DNA of 64,000 nt, taken from NCBI GenBank assembly GCA_963556255.1, contig OY744616.1, positions 33,205,116-33,269,115 on the forward strand. The letters run 5' to 3'. Origin of the DNA: Allolobophora icterica. Lineage: Eukaryota > Annelida > Clitellata > Crassiclitellata > Lumbricidae. Made by a program: the position numbers and the translations under genes. Positions 25,460-37,859 of this stretch are shown piece after piece. Under the pieces are notes generated by a model, which saw nothing but the letters and a program-made list of their open reading frames with translations, did no database searches and was not told the DNA's origin. Position 1 is the stretch's first letter. The number at the start of each line of letters is the position of its first letter.

Positions 25460-25631
25460 CTTACCATATGTGTACGTAGATATATAATGAAGCTTCAGAA
25501 TCGCACCAATTATCTTAGCTTCACCATTTAAAATTCATTAAAGTTGTTTAGTCATAGCTATTTCTTCTGATAGCTTAGCTATCAATGTGGGCTCAGTCTG
25601 ATAATCAAATAGGCAATTTCTTGGTTAGGCT

Positions 25632-26760
25632 AAGGAGAAAATGTGATAAGATGTGACAAGAGGTTAAGTTGTTTACTATATCCTTTACCAAGATAGAAAA
25701 ATATTATGTGATAAGGTGTGGTAAAAAGCTAATTTGTTTACCGGCCACAGAACCAAGATAGAAAATATGTAGTAAGGTGCGGTAAGTAGCTAATTTGCTT
25801 ACTAATTTGTTTACTATCCATTGAACCGAGATAGAAAATATTATGTCGTAAGGTGTAACAAGGAGCTAATTTGTTTACTATCTACTGAGCCAAGATAGAA
25901 AATATTATTTGATAAGTTGTGACAAGGAGCTAACTTGTTTACTATCCACTGAAAAAGGATAGCTAATATTATGTGGCAGGGTGTGGTAGGAAGCTAATTT
26001 GTTTACAATCCACTGAGCCAAGATAGAAAATATGTAGTAAGGTGTGGTAATTAGCTAAGTTGCTTACTAATTTGTTTACTTTCCATTGAACCAAGATAAA
26101 AAATATTATGTTGTAAGGTGTAACACGGAGCCAATTTGTTTACTATCCACTGAGCCAAGATAGAAAATATTATGTGATAAGTTGTGACAAGAAGCTAACT
26201 TGTTTACTATCCACTGAACCAGCATAGATCAGCGGTTCCCAAACTTCTCTGGGTCGCGACCCACTTGTGAATATCTTGGCAGTCTCGGCACCCACTGTGT
26301 AAAATTAAGCATTGTGTACTAAAATTTCCTTCGTAAATTGGTATCGAAATATGCGGAGTTACGTACAGCCCTTAGAAAATTTAAAGCATTTAAAGGAAAC
26401 TTAGGTAAAAACAGTTCACAATATATTGCAATCCAGGTAATTATAGCCCAATCATAGCCAAATATTGTTGCTGCAAAAAATAAATGTTTATGGAAAAAAT
26501 TTGGCGACCCACTTGCCAGAGCTTCGCGACCCACTTTTGGGTCGCGACCCACAGTTTGGGAAACGCTGGCATAGATAATATTATGTGGTAGGGTGTGGTA
26601 GGAAGCTGACTTGTTACTATACACTGAACCAAGATAGAAAACATTTTGTGATATGGTGTGATAAGAAGCTAAATGGTTTACTATCTGTAGTAATATTATG
26701 TATAACATTATGTGGTCAAATGTGGTGGGAAATTAATATGTTTACTATCCACTGAAGCCA
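25632..26760 (+). repeat. 64-bp satellite array, interrupted by a MITE
   Basis: Units of about 62-65 bp with the landmarks AAGGTGTGRYAAGRAGCTAA, TTTGTTTACTATCCACTGA and CCAAGATAGAAAATATTATG. About ten units lie at 25632-26229, and more resume at 26569-26760 after the hAT-type element. Further blocks lie at 27890-28075 and 31345-32000. Units differ by roughly 10-20 percent. Confidence 0.88.
26230..26568. mobile_element. hAT-type MITE with CAGCGGTTCCCAAACTT ends
   Basis: 339 bp. The start CAGCGGTTCCCAAACTT is mirrored by AGTTTGGGAAACGCTG, the end type of hAT-Charlie-like elements. The target duplication GCATAGAT is perfect (26222-26229, 26569-26576). It sits inside one unit of the 64-bp satellite. 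Internal GTCGCGACCCAC repeats occur near both ends. Confidence 0.93.
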
Positions 26761-26764
26761 TTTA

Positions 26765-26765
<1 letters not shown>

Positions 26766-26816
<51 letters not shown>

Positions 26817-26840
26817 TGAGTGTGAGTGTGTGTGTGTGTG
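26766..26840. repeat. (TG)n microsatellite
   Basis: TG dinucleotides with a few GAGTG interruptions. Confidence 0.95.
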
Positions 26841-27377
26841 CATATTATTCTACCTGCTTGCATTTCTTAGAAGTGCTGTAACTAACGGTTCTGACTAGAC
26901 CTGTGCATTCTAAAGTTTAGGCGAAAAAGTTGTGAGTTTGGAAAGTTTAATTACGATTGTGCTATATAAATGTCCAGTTAATTAAATTCACTATATTTTC
27001 GGAAGTAATTGTTGATAAATATAATTTTTTGTGAATAACTAATTACTGACTTAAATAGTTGTTAAGCTGTAGCTTCTCGGTGTTTGTTTTTCCCTTTGTT
27101 CAAAATATTCTTATTTAGATTGATAATGAAGTAGTTGAACAATATTGCTCTAATTATTCAGCAGTGTAGTCAATTTTTGGCATTTTCTTAATTTATTAGC
27201 TTGTTGCAGAATTTGTAATGACAAATTTTTAATAACTACAATTCTATACTCGGTTTTGTGGATTTTTTTATACTGGGCAAAGGTCTCCAGATAAATAATA
27301 TTTTAGTAGAAGTGGTTGTCAGAGAAGGAATTAAGGAACAGGATAGTATTAACTTAAGTGTTAATTTTCATATCTAG
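26841..27377. other. AT-rich, with a LINE-type tail box
   Basis: GTGCTATATAAATGTCCAG at 26959-26977 matches the tail box of the L2/CR1-like elements; no coding part is visible upstream. The remainder would be intron 2 of the decayed gene. Confidence 0.4.
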
Positions 27378-27543
27378 TACAAAGCAAAAGATCGACGAAG
27401 ATTTAGCAACACTGGAACTGGAGAGATACAGATGCATGAGAGTCGTGGAACTTCTGGAAAAGCCTCAACCACTGCTGACAAATTACTCCAGTTTCTGCTC
27501 CTATGGTCAACACCTGCATCATAAACGAAGGCTTACCATGTAG
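27378..27543 (+). pseudogene. Exon 3 of a decayed spliced gene
   Basis: Follows TATCTAG and ends at TAG/GTAATT. Entered in phase 0 from exon 2 it encodes YKAKDRRRFSNTGTGEIQ, then MHESRGTSGKASTTADKLLQ and a TAA before the donor. A second frame (27358-27543) is open but less protein-like. The stop before the end is one reason to call the gene dead; alternatively the gene ends here with 93 residues. Confidence 0.45.
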
Positions 27544-27789
27544 GTAATTTAAACATATTTATGTAACAAAACGCAGTTTTGTGCTTTAATATAGTGCTTT
27601 TTATTATCTTAAGAAAAGCACATTTAACATAATTATAATTATTAGGTCATTCCAGTTCAACTCAACCAATGCCTCCCAAATACTCTTTGGAACTGCTACA
27701 GATATAAAAATATAAAAATAATTAATGTCAGTTTTGCATATTTTGAAAGTTTTTCTGTGCATAAGATGAAAATGTTGTTGTTAGTCTTC

Positions 27790-28200
27790 CATATACAACT
27801 GGTGTTTCATGATATTATTGTGAATTATAAAATTTGAAGGGAGTAAATGCTGTGTTCATTGATTAATTCCTGTAGCAGGTATCTTGGCACGAATTTTAAA
27901 ATGCAACACATTATGGGATAAGATGTGGTGGGAAGTTAATATTACTATCCAATGAGCGAAGAATGAAAATGCTATGTGATAACTTGTGACAAGGACCTAA
28001 CTTGTTTACTATCTACTGAACCAGGATAGATAATATTATTATTATGTGGGTGGGTGTGGTATGAAGCTTTTCTGGCTCTGCAGTTGATAGCATTTTTCAT
28101 CGATAACATTTCTACAATAATTGGTTACAAATACTGGACTCAACAATAATAATCAGTGACATATCCGACCACCTGCCAATTAAAACATGGATTAGCTCAA
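27790..28200 (+). repeat. Composite repeat block, copy of 31100-32130
   Basis: A module starting ACAACTGGTGTTTCATGATA (27797-27900), satellite units (27890-28075) and a LINE endonuclease fragment (28085-28200) occur in this order here and again, longer, at 31100-32130. That indicates an old segmental duplication. Confidence 0.75.
28085..28200 (+). pseudogene. LINE endonuclease (APE) fragment
   Basis: The plus strand encodes LDSTIIISDISDHLPIKTW; the SDISDHLPI block is the conserved C-terminal motif of the APE endonuclease of CR1/L2/RTE-type LINEs. Nothing else of the element is readable. A second copy lies at 32005-32130. Confidence 0.7.
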
Positions 28201-28871
28201 CACCTCTGTGCCCAGCTAATACCACTGCTACCTGACGCGTTCTAATGAACTAGAGTAAGCAGAGGAAGCAAGGCATTGTTTGCTTCGTGGCTGATTGTAT
28301 GTCCAGTTCGCAGGAACAGTTACTTTATTGTCAAGTGTTATGTGTTTTAACAGGGATTTATATAGCACCAGTTTAAGAAACCTACTTACTTCGGAGTTAA
28401 GTCTTCATTGCACACCCCAGGGGGTTATTTATCACATGCTTCTAATGACAGTTGTCTTAGAGTGGCATGGTCCCAAGTATCGGGTTAGGATCTACTATAT
28501 ACTAGCAAACCTGGGATTCAATAAAACACCTTATGGGTTGTCCGGGTGCAAAGTCTGTCAATTTCGCCTTGTGCACTGGGATTCAAAACCCCAGTCCTGA
28601 GATGAAAGGGAAATGCATTACTAAATGGCATTGTGTCACACAAGGACAATGGAAATTTGTCATAACATTCCGCTTGTTAACAAATTCTGATATAAGTGGT
28701 TGAGATATGGATCCCAAAATGATATTGGCTATAGAGAATTGTTACAGAATTATTACAGAACCTTGTTTGTAGGCAGGTCTTGATAAAAGACAGCATTATT
28801 TTGAGTTACTGTATATAGGTAGTTTAAAAGTCAAGGATTCATTCTTTCCAATAGCTGTGTTCTTTTTTCAG

Positions 28872-29120
28872 CCCAACACAGGAACAGATCGATGCGATTT
28901 CCATTGAGCCAGTTAAAATTCTTAGTGATGCATAATGGGTCAGAGATTACTACAAGAACTGTCAAAACCGTGACGTTTTGCCACAAGACTTTGGCCCATG
29001 CCGTCCAATGGTATTTCTGGGGACCTTCCAAGCGATGAAATACCGAAAGAACTACGTGAAGTGGAAGAGTTGAATCAAAAACTGGAGGAGGAGAGCCAAA
29101 ATTACATTCAGAAATGTTAA
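28872..29120 (+). pseudogene. Terminal exon of a decayed protein-coding gene
   Basis: After a strong acceptor (TTCTTTTTTCAG) the frame reads PTQEQIDAISIEPVKILSDA, a TAA, WVRDYYKNCQNRDVLPQDFG and CRPMVFLG. It then needs a one-base shift in a G run near 29020 to continue as DLPSDEIPKELREVEELNQ to a TAA at 29118-29120. Such readable protein across a stop and a shift points to a pseudogene. It may be the last exon of the gene at 24687 and 27378, but this is unproven. Family not recognised. Confidence 0.5.
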
Positions 29121-29343
29121 ACTTGATCATTTTACCTTGGAACAGTGTCTGCTGGTACCTTTCCTTTAATGTTGCGATTTGTGGCAGTTTTGGGTGTTTT
29201 TGTTGTGATTTATTATAGTTGTTTCTGTTGATATGCATAAGTTTGTCATGTTTGGCATCTAAAGGTGCTATTTAAATGTCCAGATGTACATTGCATTTTG
29301 TCAGTTGGAGTTTAGGCTGACTGGGAGAGGTGTACTATATCTG

Positions 29344-29738
29344 CTATTTTTTTGTGATGATATTTGTCTGTGTACATTTTTTGTTTGCTCTGAGCATCTG
29401 GAAGTGTTTTAAGAGCATGTCAACATTTAGCACAGGTGTTTCATGATCATGAGTTGGAGCAGGCAATTTTACAGAAACATCAGCCTTACTATTTCTAGGT
29501 GCAACTGACCTTACAACCTTTCTATCCATTTGCTGCAGACACCTTCCCACTTGCAAGATCTCTGCTTCAGTTAATGGTGCCTGGTAAATGTTAGCATTGA
29601 TGCTACTGGCACTATGGCCCATGTGCTTGTAGAAAAGTTGTCTTTCACTCTCTGATACATCCATTGCCGCATATAAGGTACTGACAAGATGTTGCATTTA
29701 TGTGGCTGTTAATCTCTCTGGATTCTCCAGCCTTGCAT
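29344..29738 (-). pseudogene. Tyrosine-recombinase C-terminal exon, decayed
   Basis: On the minus strand, after the acceptor TTTCTACAG at 29739, the frame reads ARLENPERLTAT, a TAA, MQHLVSTLYAAMD, then FYKHMGHSASSINANIYQAP and a tail ending at 29344. It fits box II of tyrosine recombinases: the GHS histidine motif and the nucleophile tyrosine in IYQ are present, while the arginine expected just before His is a Gln (MQH). The TAA replaces one residue two codons earlier. Related proteins are common in animal transposons. CGA to CAA would explain the Gln. The gene is dead here, and I find no certain upstream exon. Confidence 0.6.
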
Positions 29739-29771
29739 CTGTAGAAATAGGACTTACGGTATGCCACCCAC

Positions 29772-30650
29772 TTACATAAATGGTGCAAGCAATTCAACTG
29801 TAGACCTGTATTTCTATTAATTATGTCAAGTTGATTACCTTTTTTTGAATATTGATTGTCATAGGTTGCATGATTGAGTTTTGTTCAAGTCAATATATGG
29901 TCACCACTGCTGTTGAGAATTCTAACTTGCACTTAACTGTGTGCTTGAAAAACTGCTTCTGACCATAACTCTGATTGTTGAGGCAAGTAACATTTCTTTG
30001 CTGCAAATTCTCTGTTAAAGAGTACTGTATTATTTCTGTAGCAATCAATAGGTGGTGAGATTATATTGTTTTCATCTGGTAACACTGTTGTTTTGAATGA
30101 TCACAATAATTTGTTTTTATGACATGGAATGAATTGCTGATGTGTGATCTGGTATTAGATCTTCAGTATTCTCACTTTACATGCAGGCTTGCCATTTGGT
30201 TGTGCGTCTTACATAACTGGTGCAAACAATTCAACTGTAGACCTGTATTTCTATTAATAATGTCAAGTCGGTTACCATTGTGTGAACATTGATTGTCATA
30301 GGTTACATGATACAGTTTTGTTCAAGTCTATATGGACTGCTGCGGGATACTAAAGTTTGTTACATTTACTGAACTTGAGAATTCTGACTTGCACTTAATT
30401 GTGTGTTGATAAACTGCTTCTCACCATAACTCTGATTGTTGAGACAAATAACATTTCTTGAATTATTTTTGAAGTGAGTTTATATTGTTTTTTCATCTGG
30501 TAATACCATTGTTTTGAACGATCATAATAATGTGTTTCTTATGAAATTTAATGAATTACTGCTGTGTGACCTGGATTTAGATCTTCAGTATTCTGACTTT
30601 ACCATGCACGCTTGCCACTTGGCTGTGCCTGGTAAACAACTGGTGTTTCA
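29772..30650. repeat. Direct tandem duplication with a period of about 430 bp
   Basis: The block with GCAAGCAATTCAACTGTAGA, ATTAATTATGTCAAGTTGAT and GATTGTCATAGGTTGCATGA (29780-30120) recurs with about 10 percent change at 30210-30550, followed by matching flank. Confidence 0.82.
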
Positions 30651-31320
30651 TGATATTATTGTGAATTATAAGGGAAGGGATGTTTTGACGAGTAATTGCT
30701 GTGTTCGTTGATTAATTCCTGTAGCAGGTATCTTGGCACGAATTCACTGAATATATATGTAATACCATCCATATTATCCTCTCTTGGTGCTCGAGCATCT
30801 ACGGATTGATTTATTGCATTCCAGACAACGAGTTCATTGCTGCTCACCTTATGTAACATATATAACATTTTACATCATTACTAGATGTGGCACTATAATA
30901 CATATTTCCATTATCATACATATTTCCTCTCTGTATATTACATGTCATCATTTTCGATGTTAAAACTGTCCTAAATCATTTGACTTAGGTGAAAATTAAA
31001 GTCTTAATATGGCCATACTGTGTTAGTATCGTTACTTAATTTAGACTGGCATATATAAAATTGCTGCTATATGATCTGGAATTACTTTACCATGCAGGCT
31101 TGCCACTTGATTGGGCCTGGTACACAACTGGTGTTTCATGATATTATTGTGAATTATAAAATTTGAAGGGATGTTTTGGTACGCAGCTCGTGTTTCATGA
31201 TTAGTATTGTGAATTATAAAATTTGAAGGGATGTTTTAATGAGTAAATGAGCACTGTGTTGAGTGTGTTCGTTGACTAATTCTTGTAGCAGGTATCTTGG
31301 CACGAATTTTTAAATGCAAC
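30605..31320. repeat. Dispersed module GTGTTTCATGATATTATTGTG, three copies
   Basis: The same module occurs at 30640-30745, 31130-31170 and 31190-31310, and also at 27800-27900. On the minus strand one copy reads FVPRYLLQELINEHS as part of a 70-codon frame (30868-30656), which could be a coding remnant. I cannot name it. Confidence 0.6.
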
Positions 31321-31344
31321 ACGCGTTAATTTATTAATTTATTA

Positions 31345-32000
31345 GACAGAAAAATAAGAAAATGTGAAAAGCTGTGGCAAGAGGTTAATTACTGTATGCT
31401 TTACCAAGATAGAAAATATTATGTGTGGTAAAAAGTTAATTTGTGTACCATCCACAGAACCAAAATAGAAAATATTATGTGATATGGTGTGATAAGAAGC
31501 TAAATGGTTCACTGTCTGAAGTGATACTATGTATAACATTATGTGGTAAGATGTGGTGGGAAGTTAATATGTTTTCTATCCACTGAACCAAGATAGAAAA
31601 AATTATGTGAAAATATTGTGATAACTTGCGACAAGGAGTTAACTTGTTTACTATCCACTGAACCAGGATAGAAAATATTATGTGATGTGGTGTGATAAGA
31701 AGCTAAGTGTAGACCATTATGTGGTAAGATGTGATGGGAAATCTGTAGTAATATAATGTAGACCATTATGTGGTAAGATGTGATGGGAAATTAATATGTT
31801 TACTATCCACTGAACCAAGATAGAAAATGTTATGTGGAAAGGCATGGTAATATTATGTTGTAAGGTGTAACAAGGAGCTAATTTGTTTACTATCCACTGA
31901 GCCAAGATAGAAAATATTATGTGATAACGTGTGACAAGGAGCTAACTTGTTTACTGTCCACTGAACCAGGTTAGATAATATTATTTGGGTGGGAGTGGTA
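31345..32000 (+). repeat. 64-bp satellite array, second block
   Basis: Same unit as at 25632-26760, with local deletions and a partial duplication around 31700-31790 (ATGTAGACCATTATGTGGTA occurs twice). Confidence 0.82.
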
Positions 32001-32004
32001 GGAA

Positions 32005-32130
32005 ACTTTTCTGGCTCTGCTGTTGATAACATTTTTTATCGATAACATTCTTACAAATAATTGGTTAAAAATACTGGACTCGACAAAAATCAGTGACGTA
32101 TCCGACCACCTGCCAATTAAACATGGATTA
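32005..32130 (+). pseudogene. LINE endonuclease (APE) fragment, second copy
   Basis: About 90 percent identical to 28085-28200, but with deletions that shift the SDHLPI frame. Confidence 0.65.
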
Positions 32131-32142
32131 GCTCGGTATTCT

Positions 32143-32420
32143 AAATCATGTATGAATAGTTCAAATATGGGTGCTATATAAACTTGTTTAGTTAAGTACA
32201 CGATAGTTAACGCAATGGATGAGAATCCGATGGTTGGGGTCCTGCCCCGGTGTACATGTAGTGGCAGGAATTCACTTTAGAAAACATTTTACATCATGTC
32301 TGAATAGTTCATATATGGGTGCTATATAAACTTCTTTAGCCAACTACACGATAGTTAACGCAATGGGTGAGAATCCAATGGTTGGGGTCCTGCCTCGGTG
32401 TACATTTATGTGTACCTGCC
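32143..32420. repeat. Direct tandem duplication of about 150 bp
   Basis: The order TGAATAGTTC, GGGTGCTATATAAACTT, ACACGATAGTTAACGCAATG and GGTTGGGGTCCTGCC occurs twice, starting near 32150 and 32310. Each copy includes a LINE-type tail box. Confidence 0.85.
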
Positions 32421-32997
32421 ACTGGTGACTCTTCTAGTTTTCTGAGCATCATTTTGCACTTCCGTTCTTCGTGACATCTGACACAATTTAGACTGGCACA
32501 TAGAGCACAAGATTAATTAATACTTAAAAATTAAAATGAATTAAAATAATATTTAGATACGAAAGTTGTGTGTACAACTTTTTCATGATTTGACACTCTT
32601 AGTGGCAAGATACTTTTCTATACTACGATGGTCAAATCTGAATTATGAGACTGATTCCACCATGTCTGAGGATACTTAATATAGCACATTTTTTTATTAT
32701 TATCTTAAAGGCACGGTACGTATGACTAACAGGTCTAAACAAGTGCGTTTTAAGACCATGCCATTGCTAAAGCATCAACGGATAATTCAGCAGTGCCATT
32801 GTTCAATAATAATGTTCATATCTGAGAACAAATCCATGCTTGCATTTATTTAACAATTTCAGAACTAAGTAGAAATAAGTAATTATAATTATAAAAATTA
32901 AGAAGACGTTATTACTTGTCGATTGGTGGACAAAACAAACAGTAAATAAGCACCAAAATAATAAAATTGTAAGAGCACAATCTCAAATACAGTTAAG

Positions 32998-33045
<48 letters not shown>

Positions 33046-33052
33046 TACTATA

Positions 33053-33109
<57 letters not shown>

Positions 33110-34252
33110 GTTTACTGAAAAACCAAAAGCGAACCGCATATCGGTGAACAAGTTGAGGAAAAATATAAAACAGAAGTAATAAGACTAATAACATTTGAAA
33201 AAACACAGAGTGTAAATGATAAAGTAATTTTAAAATATTATTAATAGCATTACATAATCATAAGATGATCATCATAATAGAAAAATTTAAAACTATATTA
33301 TCTAAAATGAGTAGCGGAAGAAGCCTAGGGAGAGAGCGTACTACAAATGAGCTGTAGGCCCCTAATATAAAAGAATTTTAAAATATTACTAATAACAAAA
33401 GCTTAATAATTATAGAGAAATTAAAAAATACATTGTCTGAAATAAGTAGCAGAATAAGAAGCCTTAAATGTAGGCCTACATTTTCCGAGACCCATAAACA
33501 TGTTGGTACAAACCCTCGCAGCTTGGGATTGCGTGTCGATTAATAGGATAGCAGAAACGACTCTGCCGTGGTCGCATTTTCCAAGACCAGCGAGTGTAGT
33601 TATTTAACAACTGATTTTATATGGCCTTTTGCAAACGTCTAGTTAGCTCGGTAATAAACGTTAATAAAATAGTTTTTATTCAATTCATCCATAAGAGCAG
33701 TAGTTTTGATTATATTTAATCGTAAAGATAGTCTTACGCCATCGATCGACGAAATACGCCGCGCGTTCTTAATTATCGGTAAGCAATTTACAAACAATTG
33801 ATCTTATAGGCCATAAAGTTGTCAAAATTTCTGGTGAGCTCAATATAACAGGATATCAAACTGTTTTTAATAAATTAATGGCACTACTATTCGCGTTTTA
33901 TCAAATGTCAACAAAATATCTGCCGTTGCTAACAACGCCGAAACGTCACTCTTGTTCTGCGGTCTTGGGAGCATTAAGAGAAGGCTTTTTCCCAATATGA
34001 AAAAAGCAATCTATTTGTGCTCGAGCACCAAGAGCGGATATTTTGTATGAGATTACGGTTGGTGCTCACCCAAAATAGCTATATCTTTATATACCAGTGC
34101 TAACCAACATATTAGTGTCTCAATGGTTTTTTGGTATAGGGAGCGTGGTTTGTTTCAAATTTGGTTCAATTTAATGCACTCCCTATAGGTAAACTCGCGC
34201 TGAGCACTTTAAGATACAAAACTTATGACGAGCAGGAAAGGTCGAAAACAGC

Positions 34253-34254
<2 letters not shown>
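32421..34254. other. AT-rich intergenic
   Basis: No exon recognised. A diverged direct repeat of about 110 bp (TTTTAAAATATTA to AAGAAGCC) occurs at 33218-33330 and 33370-33470. Confidence 0.45.
32999..33109. repeat. (ATT)n microsatellite
   Basis: About 110 bp of ATT repeats with one ACTACTATA interruption. Confidence 0.95.

Positions 34255-34294
<40 letters not shown>
34255..34294. repeat. (TA)n microsatellite
   Basis: About 40 bp of TA repeats. Confidence 0.95.
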
Positions 34295-34300
<6 letters not shown>

Positions 34301-34714
34301 GTGCATCTCCAGAAACAAGTGCTTTATTTTAAACTGCTATATGCATATATAGCAATTTAAAATAAACCACATACATATATATATCTGTGCGTGTGTTTGT
34401 ATACATCCTTCGCAGTTATTCACTGGCTTCAATCAGTTTCTTAGTATTTTAAATAGGATATTCATGAATTGTTTATCCACAATAGACTGCCTTTCTGTCT
34501 TACTGATGGACTGATCTTCTAGATATATTGACCTGATTACAGATAGATTGGTTATTTCGGTTTGCCATAGGTTGATGCATTTTGCATTTGACACCGGCGC
34601 GATATATGTTACTATTTACAATTACAATTTCAATATGTGAACCTTCTTTGTGCACACCTGTGTTGGATGAGTGGTTCTATATACAGGCAATAATTAAACC
34701 TTTTACGGAATTGA

Positions 34715-35348
34715 AGCTAAGGTAAGCTAAGGTAGGATACGTTAAGATAAGGTAAGGTAAGAAAGGACTTAGAAATTGTAATACGATGTGGGGCGTGGTG
34801 GCTCAGTGGTAAGTTCGGCGCCTTGTGACCGGAGGGTTGCAGGTTCGAATCCCACTCTAGCCGCTGCGTACGGACCTTGGGCAAGTCCTTCACTCGCAAT
34901 TGCTCGTGGCGCTTCGGCGTGAAAATTCCGGCACAGTATCAAATGCTGTAGTCGGGAGCGCCTCTGAGTAGTAGTTGACTTCGAGAGGCGCTATAGAAAT
35001 ATCCGGAATAAATAAATAAAAGTAGGGGTGACCCCGCTCAGCGGGATTACATCCCTTTGGGGCCACCCTTGGCAACCTGTAAGCAGTATTAGCATGCTGC
35101 ATTTATAATCGAGAAGATGTATTTTTTCATATGGCTTTTGTATGATAAATTGGAAACTTTGTTACTTTTTCTGGTTGCAATAAAGACTTTTTGATTTGAT
35201 TTGATTTTGATTTGAAGAAAAGGCAAGGTTGGTAAGGTAAGGTAAAATATGTAAGGTAAGGCTAGTTAAGGTAATATAAGGTAAGGGCAAGGTAAGGTCA
35301 GTTATATTAAGGCAAGGTTTGGTAAGGTAAAGGTTAGGTATAAGGTAA
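34715..35348. repeat. Degenerate (GGTAA)n pentanucleotide, split by a SINE
   Basis: AAGGTAAGGTAA-type units at 34715-34770 and 35215-35348, with the SINE of 34790-35020 between them. The same repeat recurs at 37175-37335. Confidence 0.8.
34790..35020 (+). mobile_element. tRNA-derived SINE, family A, best copy
   Basis: Complete copy: head GGGGCGTGGTGGCTCAGTGG with a Pol III A-box match, B box GGTTCGAATCCCA, body GGACCTTGGGCAAGTCCTTC, then GTCGGGAGCGCCTCTGAGTAG. The perfect 9-bp hairpin is 34957-34965 with 34984-34992. GGCGCTATAGAAATATCC and (AATA)n follow. The 3' 50 bp equal the end of the L2/CR1 LINEs at 10500 and 13166, including the VGSASE codons and TAG. Confidence 0.93.
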
Positions 35349-35765
35349 GTTCTTAGAAGCAGTCTTTCCATTAGTCAATCTTTGATTGGGTTAAACGCTG
35401 CTAGGTTCAGATTACGCAGTGTAAGAATTAATTAATTAATCAGATAAATACAAATGCATTGTGCATATCTGACGTATACAAAGGTGGAGCATTATGCAGA
35501 GATCCTCTTTGAGTTCATCCATATAACTGTTCATTATATCCTACCTTGGGGCTTACAACTCGTTTCTACACCTAATCTACCCTTCAGTGGGTGAAACGCG
35601 CACTCAATTTATATCCAACTGAATCTCGAAGGCACAACCATTAGCATCGCCATCAGAAGCAGTATTAGCAGCAGCAGCCGTTTAATCTTAACTAGCTGCA
35701 GTAGCAGACCAATTTATTTCCTCATGGGAGATGTGTCGTGCCCGCGTATTAGCCTTTCTCTTCTC
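35349..35765. other. Intergenic, no gene recognised
   Basis: Unique sequence. A CAG/GCAGCAG cluster near 35665-35680 is the only feature. Confidence 0.4.
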
Positions 35766-36590
<825 letters not shown>

Positions 36591-36893
36591 ATCTCATCGG
36601 CGGCGGTGTTGGCATTGACGTCACTAGGTTGCAGAGCCTGAGCCGACAGCAGCAGCAGCAGCCGACGGGGAGATGGGTACTGACGGATGCAGGAAGGAAG
36701 AAAAGACGATGGCGTAGACGACGTAGGCATACATTGTGTCCACGCAAACACGAGTGCACACTCAAGCGTACACAAGCATACGTGCGTACAAAGACATGCA
36801 TACAAAGCAGACCGCGTTCGGATGACAGCCTCGAGAAAATACACATAATGCAGTGTGCAAATGCACACACACATACTCACGTGCATATGCACA

Positions 36894-36913
36894 AACACAC
36901 ACACACACACACA

Positions 36914-36981
<68 letters not shown>

Positions 36982-37045
36982 TAGACACACACGAATACAC
37001 ACACGCACGCATACACACACGCATACACACACGCACGCATACACA
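36894..37045. repeat. (CA)n/(CACG)n microsatellite
   Basis: CA repeats, then about 17 CACG units, then mixed CACACG/CATA units. Confidence 0.93.
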
Positions 37046-37174
37046 TCCACTAAGGTTGATTAGAGGCCAACTTCCGCTTAGTAAAACACATAAGCGAACA
37101 GGCACGCGCTACATAAAGTAGTCAATAAGTAGGTCAATATTTTATGCACCATCGCGTGACCTAGAATAAGAAGA

Positions 37175-37335
37175 AAACGTAAGGTAATGTAAGGTAAGGT
37201 AAGGTAAGGTGAAATATAAGGTAACGTAAGGCGTTAAGGTAAGGTAATATGAAGTAAGGTAGAGATATGTTAGGTAAAGCGAGGTATGTTTAGGTGCAAT
37301 AATACAGGCTGAGGTATGTGAGAGCTTAGGTGAGG
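37175..37335. repeat. Degenerate (GGTAA)n pentanucleotide
   Basis: GTAAGGTAAGGTAA and variants, related to 34715-35348. Confidence 0.8.
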
Positions 37336-37372
37336 TCATGACAGTATATGCACCGCCATAGGCTTCAAGTAC

Positions 37373-37544
37373 AGTTCGCAGTTCGCAGTTCGCAGTTCGC
37401 AGTTCGCAGAAGAAGAAGAAGAAGAAGAAGAAGAAGAAGAAGAAGAAGAAGAAGAAGAAGAAGAAGAAGAAGAAGAAGGAGGAGGAGGCGGAGGAGGAGG
37501 AGGAGGAGGAGAAGAAGAAGAAGAAGAAGAAGAAGAAGAAGAAG

Positions 37545-37575
<31 letters not shown>
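37373..37575. repeat. (TTCGCAG)n followed by (GAA)n
   Basis: Five heptamer units TTCGCAG at 37373-37407, then a GAA/GGA triplet array to 37575. The 86-codon poly-Arg frame is an artefact. Confidence 0.95.
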
Positions 37576-37576
<1 letters not shown>

Positions 37577-37696
37577 GTGGTTGTAGAGCTAAGGAGTCTT
37601 TCGGCTGAGAGAGGACAAGCCCTTTGACACGATGCAGCGTTCGTGAATAAGCTGGTGCCCTGCGTTTAGTTTTAGAATAGCGCTTGAGAAATTTGA

Positions 37697-37859
37697 AGCT
37701 TGCAATTACAATTAGGATTACGATTACAATTAAGATTACGATTACAACAGAGATTACGATTACACTTATGATTACGATTACAATTAGGATTACGATTACA
37801 ATAGAGATTACGATTACAATTAGGATTACGATTACAATTAGGATTATTTTACGTATCTT

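Noticed and set aside
28295..28600. 101-codon frame as a gene
   Set aside because: No family resemblance, and it includes a fragment resembling MITE family a near 28390-28435.
37348..37608. Poly-arginine frame
   Set aside because: Translation of a GAA/GGA triplet repeat.
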